The notes: a model not told the origin generated them from the letters alone. 64,000 nt of DNA from Polaribacter gangjinensis (GCF_038024125.1 NZ_CP150662.1:699501-763500), one strand, 5' to 3'. Shown: positions 9,034 through 17,354, numbered from the stretch's first letter. Numbers and translations are program-made.

Positions 9034-9531
9034 ATGAGAGAAATTAAATTCGAAGAATTAAAAAACCATACTAGAAAACCATTTTACAAACAGAAAAAAA
9101 ATCTTGATTTAGCTGATAAAGGAAAAAAATTTAGTTATTTAAACTTAAGTAAAAAATATGTTCGATTTGAAATTTTGACTGCAAATGATAATTTTAAATT
9201 AAAAAATGTTTTTTTTACCATTCAAAATAATAAAAAATACTTTATTGTTCATATTTCAGACAATACTCCAATCTCAACAAGAAGCCTTGCTTCTAATTAT
9301 TTGATGAATATTAAAGAGCCTTTAAGTTCAATTCAAAATTGTAGTTCAAGCCCTATTTCACTTTCAGTAAATGAAGAGATAGATGTGATAGTTTTTAATG
9401 ATGAAAAACAAATATTTTGTTCAATTTTAGACGATATAATTAATTCTTATTCAAAAGAAAAAAACACTGATGAAAAAGATTTGATACAGCCTTCTGAAGC
9501 TGGAGGTGGCGTAATTGTTAAAGGGCCTTAG
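9034..9531 (+). CDS. Unknown soluble protein in front of the TPR histidine kinase
   Basis: I do not recognise this 165-residue protein. It has no signal peptide or membrane segment. The first 50 residues are Lys-rich (many KK and KxK); the middle (about 50-135) alternates short strands and looks globular. The C-terminus is an acidic stretch followed by a Gly-rich tail EAGGGVIVKGP. The stop at 9531 is one base before the kinase ATG (9533), so both are surely one transcript behind operator site 1. Its place suggests a partner or modulator of the kinase, which is only inference. The gene is as AT-rich as its surroundings. Confidence 0.75.
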   Translation: MREIKFEELKNHTRKPFYKQKKNLDLADKGKKFSYLNLSKKYVRFEILTANDNFKLKNVFFTIQNNKKYFIVHISDNTPISTRSLASNYLMNIKEPLSSIQNCSSSPISLSVNEEIDVIVFNDEKQIFCSILDDIINSYSKEKNTDEKDLIQPSEAGGGVIVKGP

Positions 9532-9532
9532 C

Positions 9533-11212
9533 ATGCCAACATTAAAAAATTTAAATTTACAAAAACTACAAATCATCATTTTTTTGATTTGTAGTTTTTC
9601 GTATGCACAAAAATCAGAGTTAGATATTGCCTATGATTATTTTCAAAAAGCAACAAAATTTGATAATGAAAATAACCACTTTAAAGCTTATGAAAACTAT
9701 ACAAAATCGTTACATCTTTATAAAAAAGTAAATGCTTTTGATAGCATTGCAAAATGTAATTTAATCTTGTTTGATATTTTGCAGTCTCAAAATGATTTGA
9801 ATTATGATGCCAAACCTTTTTTAGATGCCTATTATCAATTTGCCTTACAAAAAAATGATTCCCTTAAAATACTTACTTCTTATTTTAGGTATGCTGAATA
9901 TAATTTTGATAGAAACCCAAGATTAGCATCCAATTTTTATCATAAAGCAATTAAATATACCAAAAAATCAAGTTCAATAGCAATTGCTTATGCAAATTTA
10001 GCGCTTTTATATACCCAAACTCAACCAGATTCTGCCCGTTTTTACTTTAAGAAAAATTTAGATTTGATTGATATTACAAATAGCAATGCTTTGATTAGCT
10101 TTTATATCAACTATGCCAACTTTTTTCAAAAACAAGGAGATTATAAAGAAGCAATCATTCAATTAAAAAAAGCGGAAGAAATTGAGCCAACTGCATACAA
10201 ACTAAAATATGATAAAATTTTATATGAAAAGTTTGCAAACTGTTATAAAGGTTTAGGAGATTACAAAAACGCTTACTCCTATTACGAAAAATACAATATA
10301 GCAAACGATAGTCTCAACTTTACAGCCCAAAATATCGCCATTTCTGATTTGGATAAAAAATACCAAACTGCCGAAAAAGAAAAACGAATTTTAGAAGTAG
10401 AAGCCAAAAACAAAGAGCAAAAAAAATTGATTATTTGGACGGTTGTTTCGCTTTTTTTAATAGGAATTATCTCATTTCTTGCCTTAAAGAATAGTAACAA
10501 AAAACAAAAATTAGCCAATCAAGAGAAAGAGCTAGAAAAACAAAAAAACCTAACACTTTTAAAAGAGCAAGAATTGGTGGTAATTAATGCCATGATTGAG
10601 GGTCAAGAAAAAGAACGCAAACAAATTGCAGAAGATTTACACGACAATATTGGGAGTGTTTTAGCCACTTTAAAACTGCATTTCGAAAATCTTAAACTCA
10701 ACAGAGAAAAGAAACAATTTGATCAAGAAAAACTCTATGAAAAAACTGAAAACTTGATTGATGAAACCTATAAAAAAATTCGAGGAATTGCTCATGCAAA
10801 AAATGCAGGAGTCATTGCAAATGTTGGTTTGCTGAATGCAGTGCAAATTATGGCTCAGAAAATTTCTGAAGCTGATAAAATCCAAATTGAAGTTGTTCAT
10901 TTTGGACTCAATCAACGATTGGAAAACAGTCTAGAAATCACCATTTTTAGAATCATTCAAGAGTTGATTACCAATGTTATTAAACACGCAGAAGCCAACA
11001 ATGTGACCATCAATATTTCTTTATATGACAACATGGTTAACATTATTTTTGAAGATGATGGAAAAGGTTTTGAGAAAAATAAAGTTACCTTTTCCAATGG
11101 AATGGGATTGGATTCTATTGAAAAAAGAATCACACATTTAAACGGAAGTTTTGAAATTGATTCTACCATTGGCAAAGGAACAACGTTTGTGTTGAACATT
11201 CCAATTGAATAA
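9533..11212 (+). CDS. TPR-containing sensor histidine kinase (HisKA_3 type)
   Basis: I start it at the ATG 9533 (559 residues), one base after the upstream stop; a TTG six codons earlier lies inside the previous gene. An N-terminal signal peptide or anchor (to about SYAQ) precedes a periplasmic TPR region (about 25-290). One membrane helix (IIWTVVSLFLIGIISFLAL) and a coiled coil follow. The dimerisation/phosphoacceptor region has IAEDLHDNIGS with His370. The HATPase domain shows RIIQELITNVIKHA and GKGF/GMGL boxes. This is the NarL-partner class of kinase. It should phosphorylate the LuxR-type regulator encoded next. Confidence 0.93.
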   Translation: MPTLKNLNLQKLQIIIFLICSFSYAQKSELDIAYDYFQKATKFDNENNHFKAYENYTKSLHLYKKVNAFDSIAKCNLILFDILQSQNDLNYDAKPFLDAYYQFALQKNDSLKILTSYFRYAEYNFDRNPRLASNFYHKAIKYTKKSSSIAIAYANLALLYTQTQPDSARFYFKKNLDLIDITNSNALISFYINYANFFQKQGDYKEAIIQLKKAEEIEPTAYKLKYDKILYEKFANCYKGLGDYKNAYSYYEKYNIANDSLNFTAQNIAISDLDKKYQTAEKEKRILEVEAKNKEQKKLIIWTVVSLFLIGIISFLALKNSNKKQKLANQEKELEKQKNLTLLKEQELVVINAMIEGQEKERKQIAEDLHDNIGSVLATLKLHFENLKLNREKKQFDQEKLYEKTENLIDETYKKIRGIAHAKNAGVIANVGLLNAVQIMAQKISEADKIQIEVVHFGLNQRLENSLEITIFRIIQELITNVIKHAEANNVTINISLYDNMVNIIFEDDGKGFEKNKVTFSNGMGLDSIEKRITHLNGSFEIDSTIGKGTTFVLNIPIE

Positions 11213-11217
11213 ATAAT

Positions 11218-11233
11218 CCTTATTTGTAGGGAT
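11218..11233 (+). promoter_or_regulatory. Candidate response-regulator operator, site 2
   Basis: CCTTATTTGTAGGGAT matches the consensus ACCTAnnnnTAGGGAT with a degenerate left arm. It lies between the kinase stop (11212) and the regulator start (11277) and has the conserved 22-base gap to the box at 11256-11263. It implies autoregulation. Confidence 0.65.
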
Positions 11234-11255
11234 TTTTACGAAAACAAAAATTACT

Positions 11256-11263
11256 TATTTTTA
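11256..11263 (+). promoter_or_regulatory. -7-like element TATTTTTA of the regulator gene
   Basis: It fits TAnnTTTG except for the last base, 14 bases before the ATG at 11277. The transcript leader would be very short. Confidence 0.5.
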
Positions 11264-11276
11264 CAAAAAATAGTTT

Positions 11277-11918
11277 ATGATTACACTTATAATGGCAGAA
11301 GATCATCAAATGTTGATTGATGGAGTTACTTCTTTTTTTGAATTTGATGAAGAAATCAAAATTATTGGTAGTGTAAATAATGGTGAAGATTTGGTAAAAT
11401 TAGTCGCTTTAAAACAACCAAAAGTGGTTATTACAGATATTCGAATGCCAAAAATGGATGGCATTGAAGCCACAAAACGCATCAAAAAACAATTTCCTCA
11501 TGTTCATGTATTGACAATGACGATGTTTGATCAGCCAGAAGCCATCAAACAAATGTTACAAGCTGGCGCTATTGGTTATATTTTAAAAAATTCAGGAATT
11601 AAAATGTTGTCAAAAGCTATTTTGACAGTTTCAAAAGGAGAAAAATTTTTTGATCCAAATGTTGCTTTTAATTTTTTGAATGACTTTATAGATGATACTA
11701 TAACCATTGGAAAAAGTGAAAAAGTTGTCTTATCCAATAGAGAAAAAGAAATTTTACTGTTGATTGCTGAAGGAAAAACTTCACAAGAAATCTCAGAAAA
11801 TTTATTTTTAGCGAAATCTACCATTGATACGCATAGAAAAAACATGATTCGAAAACTAGAATTATCTTCTGGAAGTGAATTAGTGAAATATGCTATTGAT
11901 ATGAAATATCAGTTTTAA
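11277..11918 (+). CDS. LuxR/NarL-type response regulator
   Basis: The 213-residue protein has a receiver domain (1-120) with acidic pocket AEDH, phospho-acceptor Asp54 in VVITDIRMPKMDG, and the conserved Lys in YILKNSG. A LuxR-type helix-turn-helix (about 148-205: NREKEILLLIAEGKTSQEI, then AKSTIDTHRKNMIRKL) follows. It pairs with the upstream kinase. Its own promoter carries operator site 2, so it is probably autoregulated. The lipoprotein gene 13 bases downstream is likely co-transcribed. Confidence 0.95.
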   Translation: MITLIMAEDHQMLIDGVTSFFEFDEEIKIIGSVNNGEDLVKLVALKQPKVVITDIRMPKMDGIEATKRIKKQFPHVHVLTMTMFDQPEAIKQMLQAGAIGYILKNSGIKMLSKAILTVSKGEKFFDPNVAFNFLNDFIDDTITIGKSEKVVLSNREKEILLLIAEGKTSQEISENLFLAKSTIDTHRKNMIRKLELSSGSELVKYAIDMKYQF

Positions 11919-11931
11919 AAGTTTATTTATT

Positions 11932-12780
11932 ATGAAAAAAGTAGTTTTATTATTCGGTTTATTTGTTTTTATTTCATGTACAAATTCAAAATTAATCAGT
12001 TATAAAAATAACTTTAAAAAGACTAAAACTCAAGCAGAGTTTGTTTATTTAAAAATAAAAGAAGATTCTACATTAACAGACGAGAAATCAAATAATAAAG
12101 CATTTATTGAAACCCTAGTTGGAGCTGAAATTATCAATCAAATAGTGAAAATTCCAGATTATGTTGAAAAAATTATTGAGAACAACAAAGTAAAATATAC
12201 GCAAATGTATATGGCTCGGAATTCAATTGATTTTCCTTTAATTGACTCAATAAGAATTGAAAAAGGTAAAGAAAGTATATTTGTTAAAAGATTAAAGCTT
12301 GGAGAAATTGAATTAATCAGAAAAATATCAATTAATGATTCGATTTTTGATGCAATCAAACTTAATTTCACTCCTAAAAATCTTAATAATGGATTTATGC
12401 TTTTTAAATTCAATCCAGAAAACAGTAATATCAATTTCACTAAAGCAAAGACCACAAAATCATATCCATTTGTCAATTTGAGGATAGTTATCAAAGGTTT
12501 TTATATTGATAATGATGGAAATGGAATCACAGAAAATGAGGTAGTCTCTAAAGAAATGATAATCCCTTTTAAAAATGCAGCGAATTTCAAAGAATTTTTA
12601 AATGGTATTGAAATTTATAGTACACCTTTTAAAATTCAAAATTTAATGGCACTTGAAATTGAAGTTAATGAAACGAATCCTTATCATATAAAACTAGAGG
12701 AAATAGATTCAAAATTCGATGAAAACTCGAACGAATTAACAGAAATTTTAAAACGTCTTTTAAAAACTGAGGAAGAATAA
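11932..12780 (+). CDS. Predicted lipoprotein of the 9-17 kb regulon, unknown function
   Basis: A 282-residue protein with a lipoprotein signal (LLFGLFVFISC, Cys16 as lipid site). The body is rich in Lys, Ile and Asn with a mixed strand/helix pattern and no domain I can name. It contains an acidic loop (DNDGNGITENE, about 190-200) resembling a calcium-binding loop. The C-terminus is a charged helix. It starts 13 bases after the response regulator and shares its operon, which links it to the regulon. Confidence 0.8.
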   Translation: MKKVVLLFGLFVFISCTNSKLISYKNNFKKTKTQAEFVYLKIKEDSTLTDEKSNNKAFIETLVGAEIINQIVKIPDYVEKIIENNKVKYTQMYMARNSIDFPLIDSIRIEKGKESIFVKRLKLGEIELIRKISINDSIFDAIKLNFTPKNLNNGFMLFKFNPENSNINFTKAKTTKSYPFVNLRIVIKGFYIDNDGNGITENEVVSKEMIIPFKNAANFKEFLNGIEIYSTPFKIQNLMALEIEVNETNPYHIKLEEIDSKFDENSNELTEILKRLLKTEEE

Positions 12781-12814
12781 ACTCAGATATTACATTAAAA
12801 TTTACGTAAAATAT

Positions 12815-12830
12815 ACCTAATTGTAGGGAT
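12815..12830 (+). promoter_or_regulatory. Candidate response-regulator operator, site 3
   Basis: ACCTAATTGTAGGGAT, preceded by T (TACCTAA-TT-GTAGGGA). It sits 22 bases before a perfect -7 box and occupies the place of a -33 element. It heads the five-gene envelope operon at 12884-16976. Confidence 0.75.
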
Positions 12831-12852
12831 ATTTTCACCTTTAACTTCATAA

Positions 12853-12860
12853 TACATTTG
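12853..12860 (+). promoter_or_regulatory. -7 element TACATTTG of the envelope operon
   Basis: A perfect TAnnTTTG match 23 bases before the ATG at 12884. There is no TTTG at -33; operator site 3 is there instead, as expected for an activator-dependent promoter. Confidence 0.65.
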
Positions 12861-12883
12861 ATTAAACTTAAATCAATTATATT

Positions 12884-13729
12884 ATGAAAAACTTACTTTT
12901 TATTTCAATTACTTACTTTTTTGCCGGATCTATACTGCTAGCTCAAAATGCAAATCTTACCGCAATTAATCTAAAAGAGGTAAATCTTGGTAAAGAATTT
13001 ATCAACGATAATAGTTTAGAAAATTTCTCTGGAGAATTTAAAATTCTAGATGGTCAACTTGTATTTATGCCAGATGATTGTTCTATGAGAAATTCTGGAA
13101 TGCTTTTAAAAGACATAGATGGTGGTGATTTTAAGTCGAAAAAATGGATCAAACAAGTTCAAAAATCAGAAAACAAAATTGTAGATCAAGTTTTAATTGT
13201 AGGAGTAAAAGCACCTGATGCACCAGTAATTTTTGTTAAAAAGGCTACAATTCCTTTAAAATCAGCAAAAACTTGGTCAAGTGGATCTGCAAGTTTGTAT
13301 TTAACATCAGCACAAGAACTTTATCAAAACACTATTAAATTAAGAGAGGATTTTGACATTTTTAGTGTATCAATTGATGAAGTGGAAGACCCTACTTTAG
13401 GTAAAATAACAGAGTATACCCTTTTCGATTCGAAATGTAATAAATTATCACCTGATGAAATTAAAAAAATGAGCGATAAAGAGTTAGATGGCTTAAATAA
13501 TGCACTTAAAATTGGAGGTGATTTACTATTAAAACAAGCTGCTCTAACTGGTTTGGCAGCTTTAAGCACCAAAGAAATTGCTTCAGCAGGTATGTTAGAT
13601 AAAGCTTTGATGGGAAAAGATGCAATGACTGCAGGAATTTTTCAAGCTGCTATTATTGCGCAGTTGCCAAAAATTGTAAAAAACTTAGAAGAATCAAAAA
13701 AATACATTGAGCAATTAAAAGGAGAATAA
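12884..13729 (+). CDS. Secreted protein, first gene of the envelope operon, unknown function
   Basis: A 281-residue protein with a signal peptide ending near SILLAQ. No known family is recognised. The N-terminal half (25-165) looks like a beta-rich domain with two cysteines (DDCSMR and DSKCNK). The C-terminal third (about 205-281) is helical, with a small-residue-rich hydrophobic stretch (QAALTGLAALSTKEIASAG) that could associate with a membrane, then a charged tail. It leads a tightly spaced operon of five genes (gaps 18, -4, 13 and 10 bases), all exported. Confidence 0.82.
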   Translation: MKNLLFISITYFFAGSILLAQNANLTAINLKEVNLGKEFINDNSLENFSGEFKILDGQLVFMPDDCSMRNSGMLLKDIDGGDFKSKKWIKQVQKSENKIVDQVLIVGVKAPDAPVIFVKKATIPLKSAKTWSSGSASLYLTSAQELYQNTIKLREDFDIFSVSIDEVEDPTLGKITEYTLFDSKCNKLSPDEIKKMSDKELDGLNNALKIGGDLLLKQAALTGLAALSTKEIASAGMLDKALMGKDAMTAGIFQAAIIAQLPKIVKNLEESKKYIEQLKGE

Positions 13730-13747
13730 TCAAAAGAATTCGTAAAA

Positions 13748-14581
13748 ATGAAACTACAAACCAAGTACCTTTTTTTTACTTTCATGTTTATTTCTCTTTT
13801 CAAAGGCTATTCTCAAACTGAAGAAGATTATAGATTGATTGTTGGTGTTACTAAATTCACCTCATTAGATATTAGGCATGAACAATTTGCAAATATGTTA
13901 TCTGAGAGAGTCTTGGATGTTTTAAATCAACAAAATAGGTTTTTAGTTATTGATTTAGATGGAACTGCAAGAAAAGAAGTCATCAACAAAGCACAAGAAA
14001 ATTATAAATCTACAAACTGGATTGAAGCTAATAAATCAATCAATGCTGAATATACTTTAGCAGGAGTTTTAACAAGTGTAAAATTCATTAGACTCAATGC
14101 AGGCAAAGGTTATAAAGCAACAATTACTTACACAATAAAAATTATAAATACTGAATCTGGTGAAATAATTCAAAACGGAACAGCCACATTATCATCTAAT
14201 GAAAGTGAAATTAAATTAACACCAGAAACTGCTCTTGAAAGTGCAATTAAAACAACAATTCCTGAATTAAGTAATTATTTTACTTCCAGTTTTCCCATCA
14301 AATTAAACCTGGTTAGAATTGAAAAAGAAAAAAATGAAAAAGCTATTTCAGTTCTTTTAGATGGAGGTTCAAAGGTAGGAGTTCAAGAAAATTTGGTTTT
14401 TGAATGTTATTATGTTGACAACTCTCTAGGCAAACCATTGCCAAGAATTATAGGAAAAATTAAAATATCTAAAATTTTAAGTGAAGATTTTTCGGAAGCA
14501 AAAGTATCAACTGATGGTAAAGAAATTTATTCCAATTTTAAAGAAGAAAAAAAAATAATCTGTAAAAACATAGAAAAATGA
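13748..14581 (+). CDS. CsgG/LpoB-like periplasmic protein
   Basis: The 277-residue protein has a signal peptide (cut near GYSQ) and a domain of the CsgG/LpoB type: a strand YRLIVGVTKF, a helix with LSERVLDVLNQQNRFLVID, then YTLAGVLTSVKF and a strand repeat ITYTIKIINTESGEIIQNG. CsgG itself is a lipid-anchored outer-membrane pore; this one lacks a lipobox and has an extra C-terminal beta domain (about 190-277). It could be a soluble adaptor. The stop overlaps the next gene's ATG (ATGA), indicating translational coupling to the LPP20-like lipoprotein. Confidence 0.78.
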   Translation: MKLQTKYLFFTFMFISLFKGYSQTEEDYRLIVGVTKFTSLDIRHEQFANMLSERVLDVLNQQNRFLVIDLDGTARKEVINKAQENYKSTNWIEANKSINAEYTLAGVLTSVKFIRLNAGKGYKATITYTIKIINTESGEIIQNGTATLSSNESEIKLTPETALESAIKTTIPELSNYFTSSFPIKLNLVRIEKEKNEKAISVLLDGGSKVGVQENLVFECYYVDNSLGKPLPRIIGKIKISKILSEDFSEAKVSTDGKEIYSNFKEEKKIICKNIEK

Positions 14582-15093
14582 AAACAACAATAAATTACAT
14601 AATATTACTGATAAGTATATTTTTATTATCTAGCTGTGGAAGCCAAAAAGTGGCATTTTTTCCAACTTCAGAGGTAACTTATCAAAGCTATAATGGCGAT
14701 GTCTTATCACTTAGAGTTTTAGGTTATGGTGGCAATGAAAATAGTGCTATTGAAGATGCGCAAATGCGAGCAATGGAAACACTTTTCTTTAGAGGAATAC
14801 CAAATTCAAGTTTATCTAATCCATTAATCGGATTCAATGAAAACGAATTAAAAAGAAGTCATAATAATTATTTTAAAGATTTTTTTGGATACAAAAGATT
14901 TTTAACATTTATCTCTGAAACAACTTTTATTGGAGGTCAAAAACAAAAAGTAATTGCTACAAAAATTGACAAAAAATCTGCAAAACAAGACATGGTTGAT
15001 GCTTTAGTTGTAGCAGTTGATGTTTTTGTTAATGTAAAAACTCTTAGAAAAGATCTTGAAGATCAAAATGTTATCAGAAAATTCGGATTTTAA
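14578..15093 (+). CDS. LPP20-like lipoprotein
   Basis: A 171-residue lipoprotein with lipobox LLSSC (Cys20). The body reads like the LPP20 fold: a strand (DVLSLRVLGYGG), a helix beginning at AIEDAQMRAMETLFFRG, and a final strand/helix pair (ALVVAVDVFVNVKTLRKDL). It overlaps the CsgG-like gene by four bases, and such pairs probably act in one envelope complex (inference). Family membership is by pattern only. Confidence 0.72.
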   Translation: MKTTINYIILLISIFLLSSCGSQKVAFFPTSEVTYQSYNGDVLSLRVLGYGGNENSAIEDAQMRAMETLFFRGIPNSSLSNPLIGFNENELKRSHNNYFKDFFGYKRFLTFISETTFIGGQKQKVIATKIDKKSAKQDMVDALVVAVDVFVNVKTLRKDLEDQNVIRKFGF

Positions 15094-15106
15094 AATTTAA
15101 TAACTC

Positions 15107-16018
15107 ATGAAAATACACAAATTAATATTCGTCCTTTTTGTTGTCATAAACACTAGTGTTTTTGCACAACAAGTAGAACAAGTTCAGCCAACAATTATGG
15201 TTATGCCTTTTACAAAATCAGGTGAAAATGCTCTAGAATTATTTGAAAATGATTTTAAATGGCAATCAATAATTGCAAGAGTAAATAATGCTTTTCAAGA
15301 ACGAGGTTTTAGACCTAAAGATCTGCAAGAAACAATCAATCAGGTAAAAAAATCAAAAGCAATAAGCACTTTAAAAAATGCCACATTCAATGTAGAAGAA
15401 GCAATTTATATGGAGGCAAGAACTGATATAATTGTCAAAGCATTTATCAATATTCATTCAGAGGATAATAATGTAACTAACAGCGTTCAAGTTTCATTAA
15501 AAGCAATTGAAGCTTCTTCAAGAATGGCTTTATATGATTTGCCTACCTCTAGTTCTCCCCCATTTAAAACTACAGATTATGGTTATTTAGTGGATAGAGT
15601 TTTGACTGAAGAAAATAGAATTGAGAAATTTATCAATGGAATCAATGATGCTTTTACACAAATTATTACGCTTGGAAAAGCAATTACAGTAGAAATAATT
15701 GTAACAGAAGAAAGTGTTTTTAAACTTGATGATGAGAGAAGTGAAAGTAAATTTATTTCAGAATTAATAACAGAATGGGTACAAAGTAATTCTTACAAAA
15801 ATCAATTTAGAATAAAACAAGATTCTGAAAATATATTGAGTTTTGATGAAGTTCGAATACCATTAAAAACAGAAACTGGAGCCAATTACTCAGTCAATGA
15901 TTTTGCAAGAATTTTATCTGTTGCTGTTGTAAATATTTGCGGAACTAAAGATGGTGTAAAAGCAAAAAGAACAAGACCATCTGTTTCTGAAGGAACAATC
16001 AGAATTATTTTACCTTAA
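15107..16018 (+). CDS. DUF6175-like secreted protein
   Basis: The 303-residue protein has a signal peptide (cut near SVFAQ). The mature start (QPTIMVMPFTKSGENAL) and the helix with FQERGFRPKDLQETI are typical of DUF6175, a Bacteroidota family of unknown function often found with CsgG-like proteins. The second half (about 190-303) repeats a strand-helix-strand unit (VEIIVTEESVF, then FARILSVAVVNICGT), suggesting a duplicated CsgG-like fold. It is the fourth gene of the operon. Molecular function is unknown. Confidence 0.75.
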   Translation: MKIHKLIFVLFVVINTSVFAQQVEQVQPTIMVMPFTKSGENALELFENDFKWQSIIARVNNAFQERGFRPKDLQETINQVKKSKAISTLKNATFNVEEAIYMEARTDIIVKAFINIHSEDNNVTNSVQVSLKAIEASSRMALYDLPTSSSPPFKTTDYGYLVDRVLTEENRIEKFINGINDAFTQIITLGKAITVEIIVTEESVFKLDDERSESKFISELITEWVQSNSYKNQFRIKQDSENILSFDEVRIPLKTETGANYSVNDFARILSVAVVNICGTKDGVKAKRTRPSVSEGTIRIILP

Positions 16019-16028
16019 AAATCAAATT

Positions 16029-16976
16029 ATGAAAACAAATTTCTTATTCTCAATAATGTGTTTTTTATCAATATTTAACATAAAATCACAAGAAACGAAT
16101 TCACTCTTAAATTCAAGAATTATAATTTCTGTTGTCATGCCAGAAAATGAAGAAAAAATTTCAAACGCAAATTTTGCAAAGATAAAATCAAAAATTAAAC
16201 AGATTATCTCAAAAAATGATGTTGCTGCAACTGATTATTATGCAGATTTTTTAGTATATCCATCAATTGAAATTTATGATGAAGAAAATTTAGATGCTGG
16301 TTTACAACCAATTTCAATAATCAGTGGAGAATTTACATTGTTTGTAAAACAATTTTCAACAAACAATCAATTTGGAAGTATAACTGTAAAATTCAAAGGT
16401 TCTGGGAAAGATAAATCAGAAGCAATTAAAAATGGCATTTTAAAAATAAATTCAAACAACAAAGATTTTCAAATATTTTTAAACTCTGTAAAATCAAAAA
16501 TTATAAATTATTATCAAAATAATTGCTCATTAATAATTGCGGAAGCTGATAAATTAAATGCAAGTAATTTATACGAAAAAGCAATCATCCAATTAATTTC
16601 AATTCCCTCTGGAATATCAAAATGCGATCTAGAAATTAATAGAAAAATCGTTCAATACTATAAAAATTACTCCAATGCTGTTTGTGAAAAAAATATGATG
16701 ATTGCCAATGGCTATTTTAGTGAACAAAATTTTTCTAAAACATTAGAAGTCCTAAGAACCATCAATCCTGAATCAAAATGCAAGAATAATGCACTAAGTT
16801 TAATGAAAAAAATTGAATCAAAAATTGATGCAAAAGAAAAAGAAATTTTTGATTTGATGATGAAAGTGTATAATGATCAGGTTGCCTTAGAAAAAATGAA
16901 AATTAATAGTATCAAAGAGATTGCAATGGCTTATTATCAAAACCAACCTGAAACAAAAATCAATATCATAAAGTGA
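16029..16976 (+). CDS. Secreted protein with CsgG-like N-terminus and helical-repeat C-terminus
   Basis: A 315-residue protein, signal peptide cut near NIKSQ. Residues 28-160 show a strand/helix order like the upstream CsgG/DUF6175 proteins (RIIISVVMP, then ADFLVYPSIEIYD, ISGEFTLFVKQF). Residues about 170-280 are TPR-like helical pairs (ASNLYEKAIIQLISIPSG, ANGYFSEQNFSKTLEVLRT). The tail is a charged helix. It ends the envelope operon; helical repeats suggest protein-protein contacts in a periplasmic assembly. No named family is recognised. Confidence 0.75.
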   Translation: MKTNFLFSIMCFLSIFNIKSQETNSLLNSRIIISVVMPENEEKISNANFAKIKSKIKQIISKNDVAATDYYADFLVYPSIEIYDEENLDAGLQPISIISGEFTLFVKQFSTNNQFGSITVKFKGSGKDKSEAIKNGILKINSNNKDFQIFLNSVKSKIINYYQNNCSLIIAEADKLNASNLYEKAIIQLISIPSGISKCDLEINRKIVQYYKNYSNAVCEKNMMIANGYFSEQNFSKTLEVLRTINPESKCKNNALSLMKKIESKIDAKEKEIFDLMMKVYNDQVALEKMKINSIKEIAMAYYQNQPETKINIIK

Positions 16977-16982
16977 TAAATT

Positions 16983-16998
16983 ACCTATTTATAGGGAT
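16983..16998 (+). promoter_or_regulatory. Candidate response-regulator operator, site 4
   Basis: ACCTATTTATAGGGAT, preceded by T. TACCTAT matches the NarL heptamer TACYYMT exactly. The gap to the -7-like box at 17021 is again 22 bases. Confidence 0.75.
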
Positions 16999-17020
16999 AA
17001 AACGACTCTTCGATTTACAA

Positions 17021-17028
17021 TAAATTTA
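17021..17028 (+). promoter_or_regulatory. -7-like element TAAATTTA of the small lipoprotein gene
   Basis: It matches TAnnTTTG except the last base and lies 26 bases before the ATG at 17055, at the fixed distance from operator site 4. Confidence 0.55.
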
Positions 17029-17054
17029 TCCTAAATAATTTAAAACCAATTACC

Positions 17055-17348
17055 ATGAAAAAAATTAAAACTTTATTTTTTGTAGCTATTACAGCCATTG
17101 CATTTTCATTTACAGGTTGTGAAGTTTTTGAAGAAGAAACTACAGATGCAGTTTGCAATATTGATTCTGAGTATAATAGCTATTTAAATGCAGTTACTGC
17201 ATTTAGCAACAATCCAACAAGAACAAATTGTAACAACATGAAAACAAGAGCAAATGCATTTATTTCTGCAGCATCAAGATGTTCAGGTGGAGTTGATGTT
17301 AGCTCTGCTAGAGATATGATAAATTCAATAGATTGTTCAGATTTTTAA
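17055..17348 (+). CDS. Small Cys-containing lipoprotein, probable end product of the regulon
   Basis: A 97-residue lipoprotein; the lipobox is FSFTGC (Cys22). The mature 76 residues hold four further cysteines (VCNI, TNCNN, RCSG, DCSD), which would allow two disulfides around a small helical domain rich in Asn, Ala and Ser. It has its own promoter with operator site 4 and a strong terminator right after, so it is a single short transcript, as often seen for an abundant structural or effector product. Family unknown. Confidence 0.8.
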   Translation: MKKIKTLFFVAITAIAFSFTGCEVFEEETTDAVCNIDSEYNSYLNAVTAFSNNPTRTNCNNMKTRANAFISAASRCSGGVDVSSARDMINSIDCSDF

Positions 17349-17354
17349 CTGTAT

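Noticed and set aside
9490..9531. Gly-rich C-terminus of the 9034 protein as a secreted-peptide precursor
   Set aside because: No leader-like layout, no peptidase-transporter or modification enzyme nearby.
9515..9532. TTG start six codons before the kinase ATG
   Set aside because: It lies within the previous gene and adds nothing to the signal peptide; ATG 9533 fits better.
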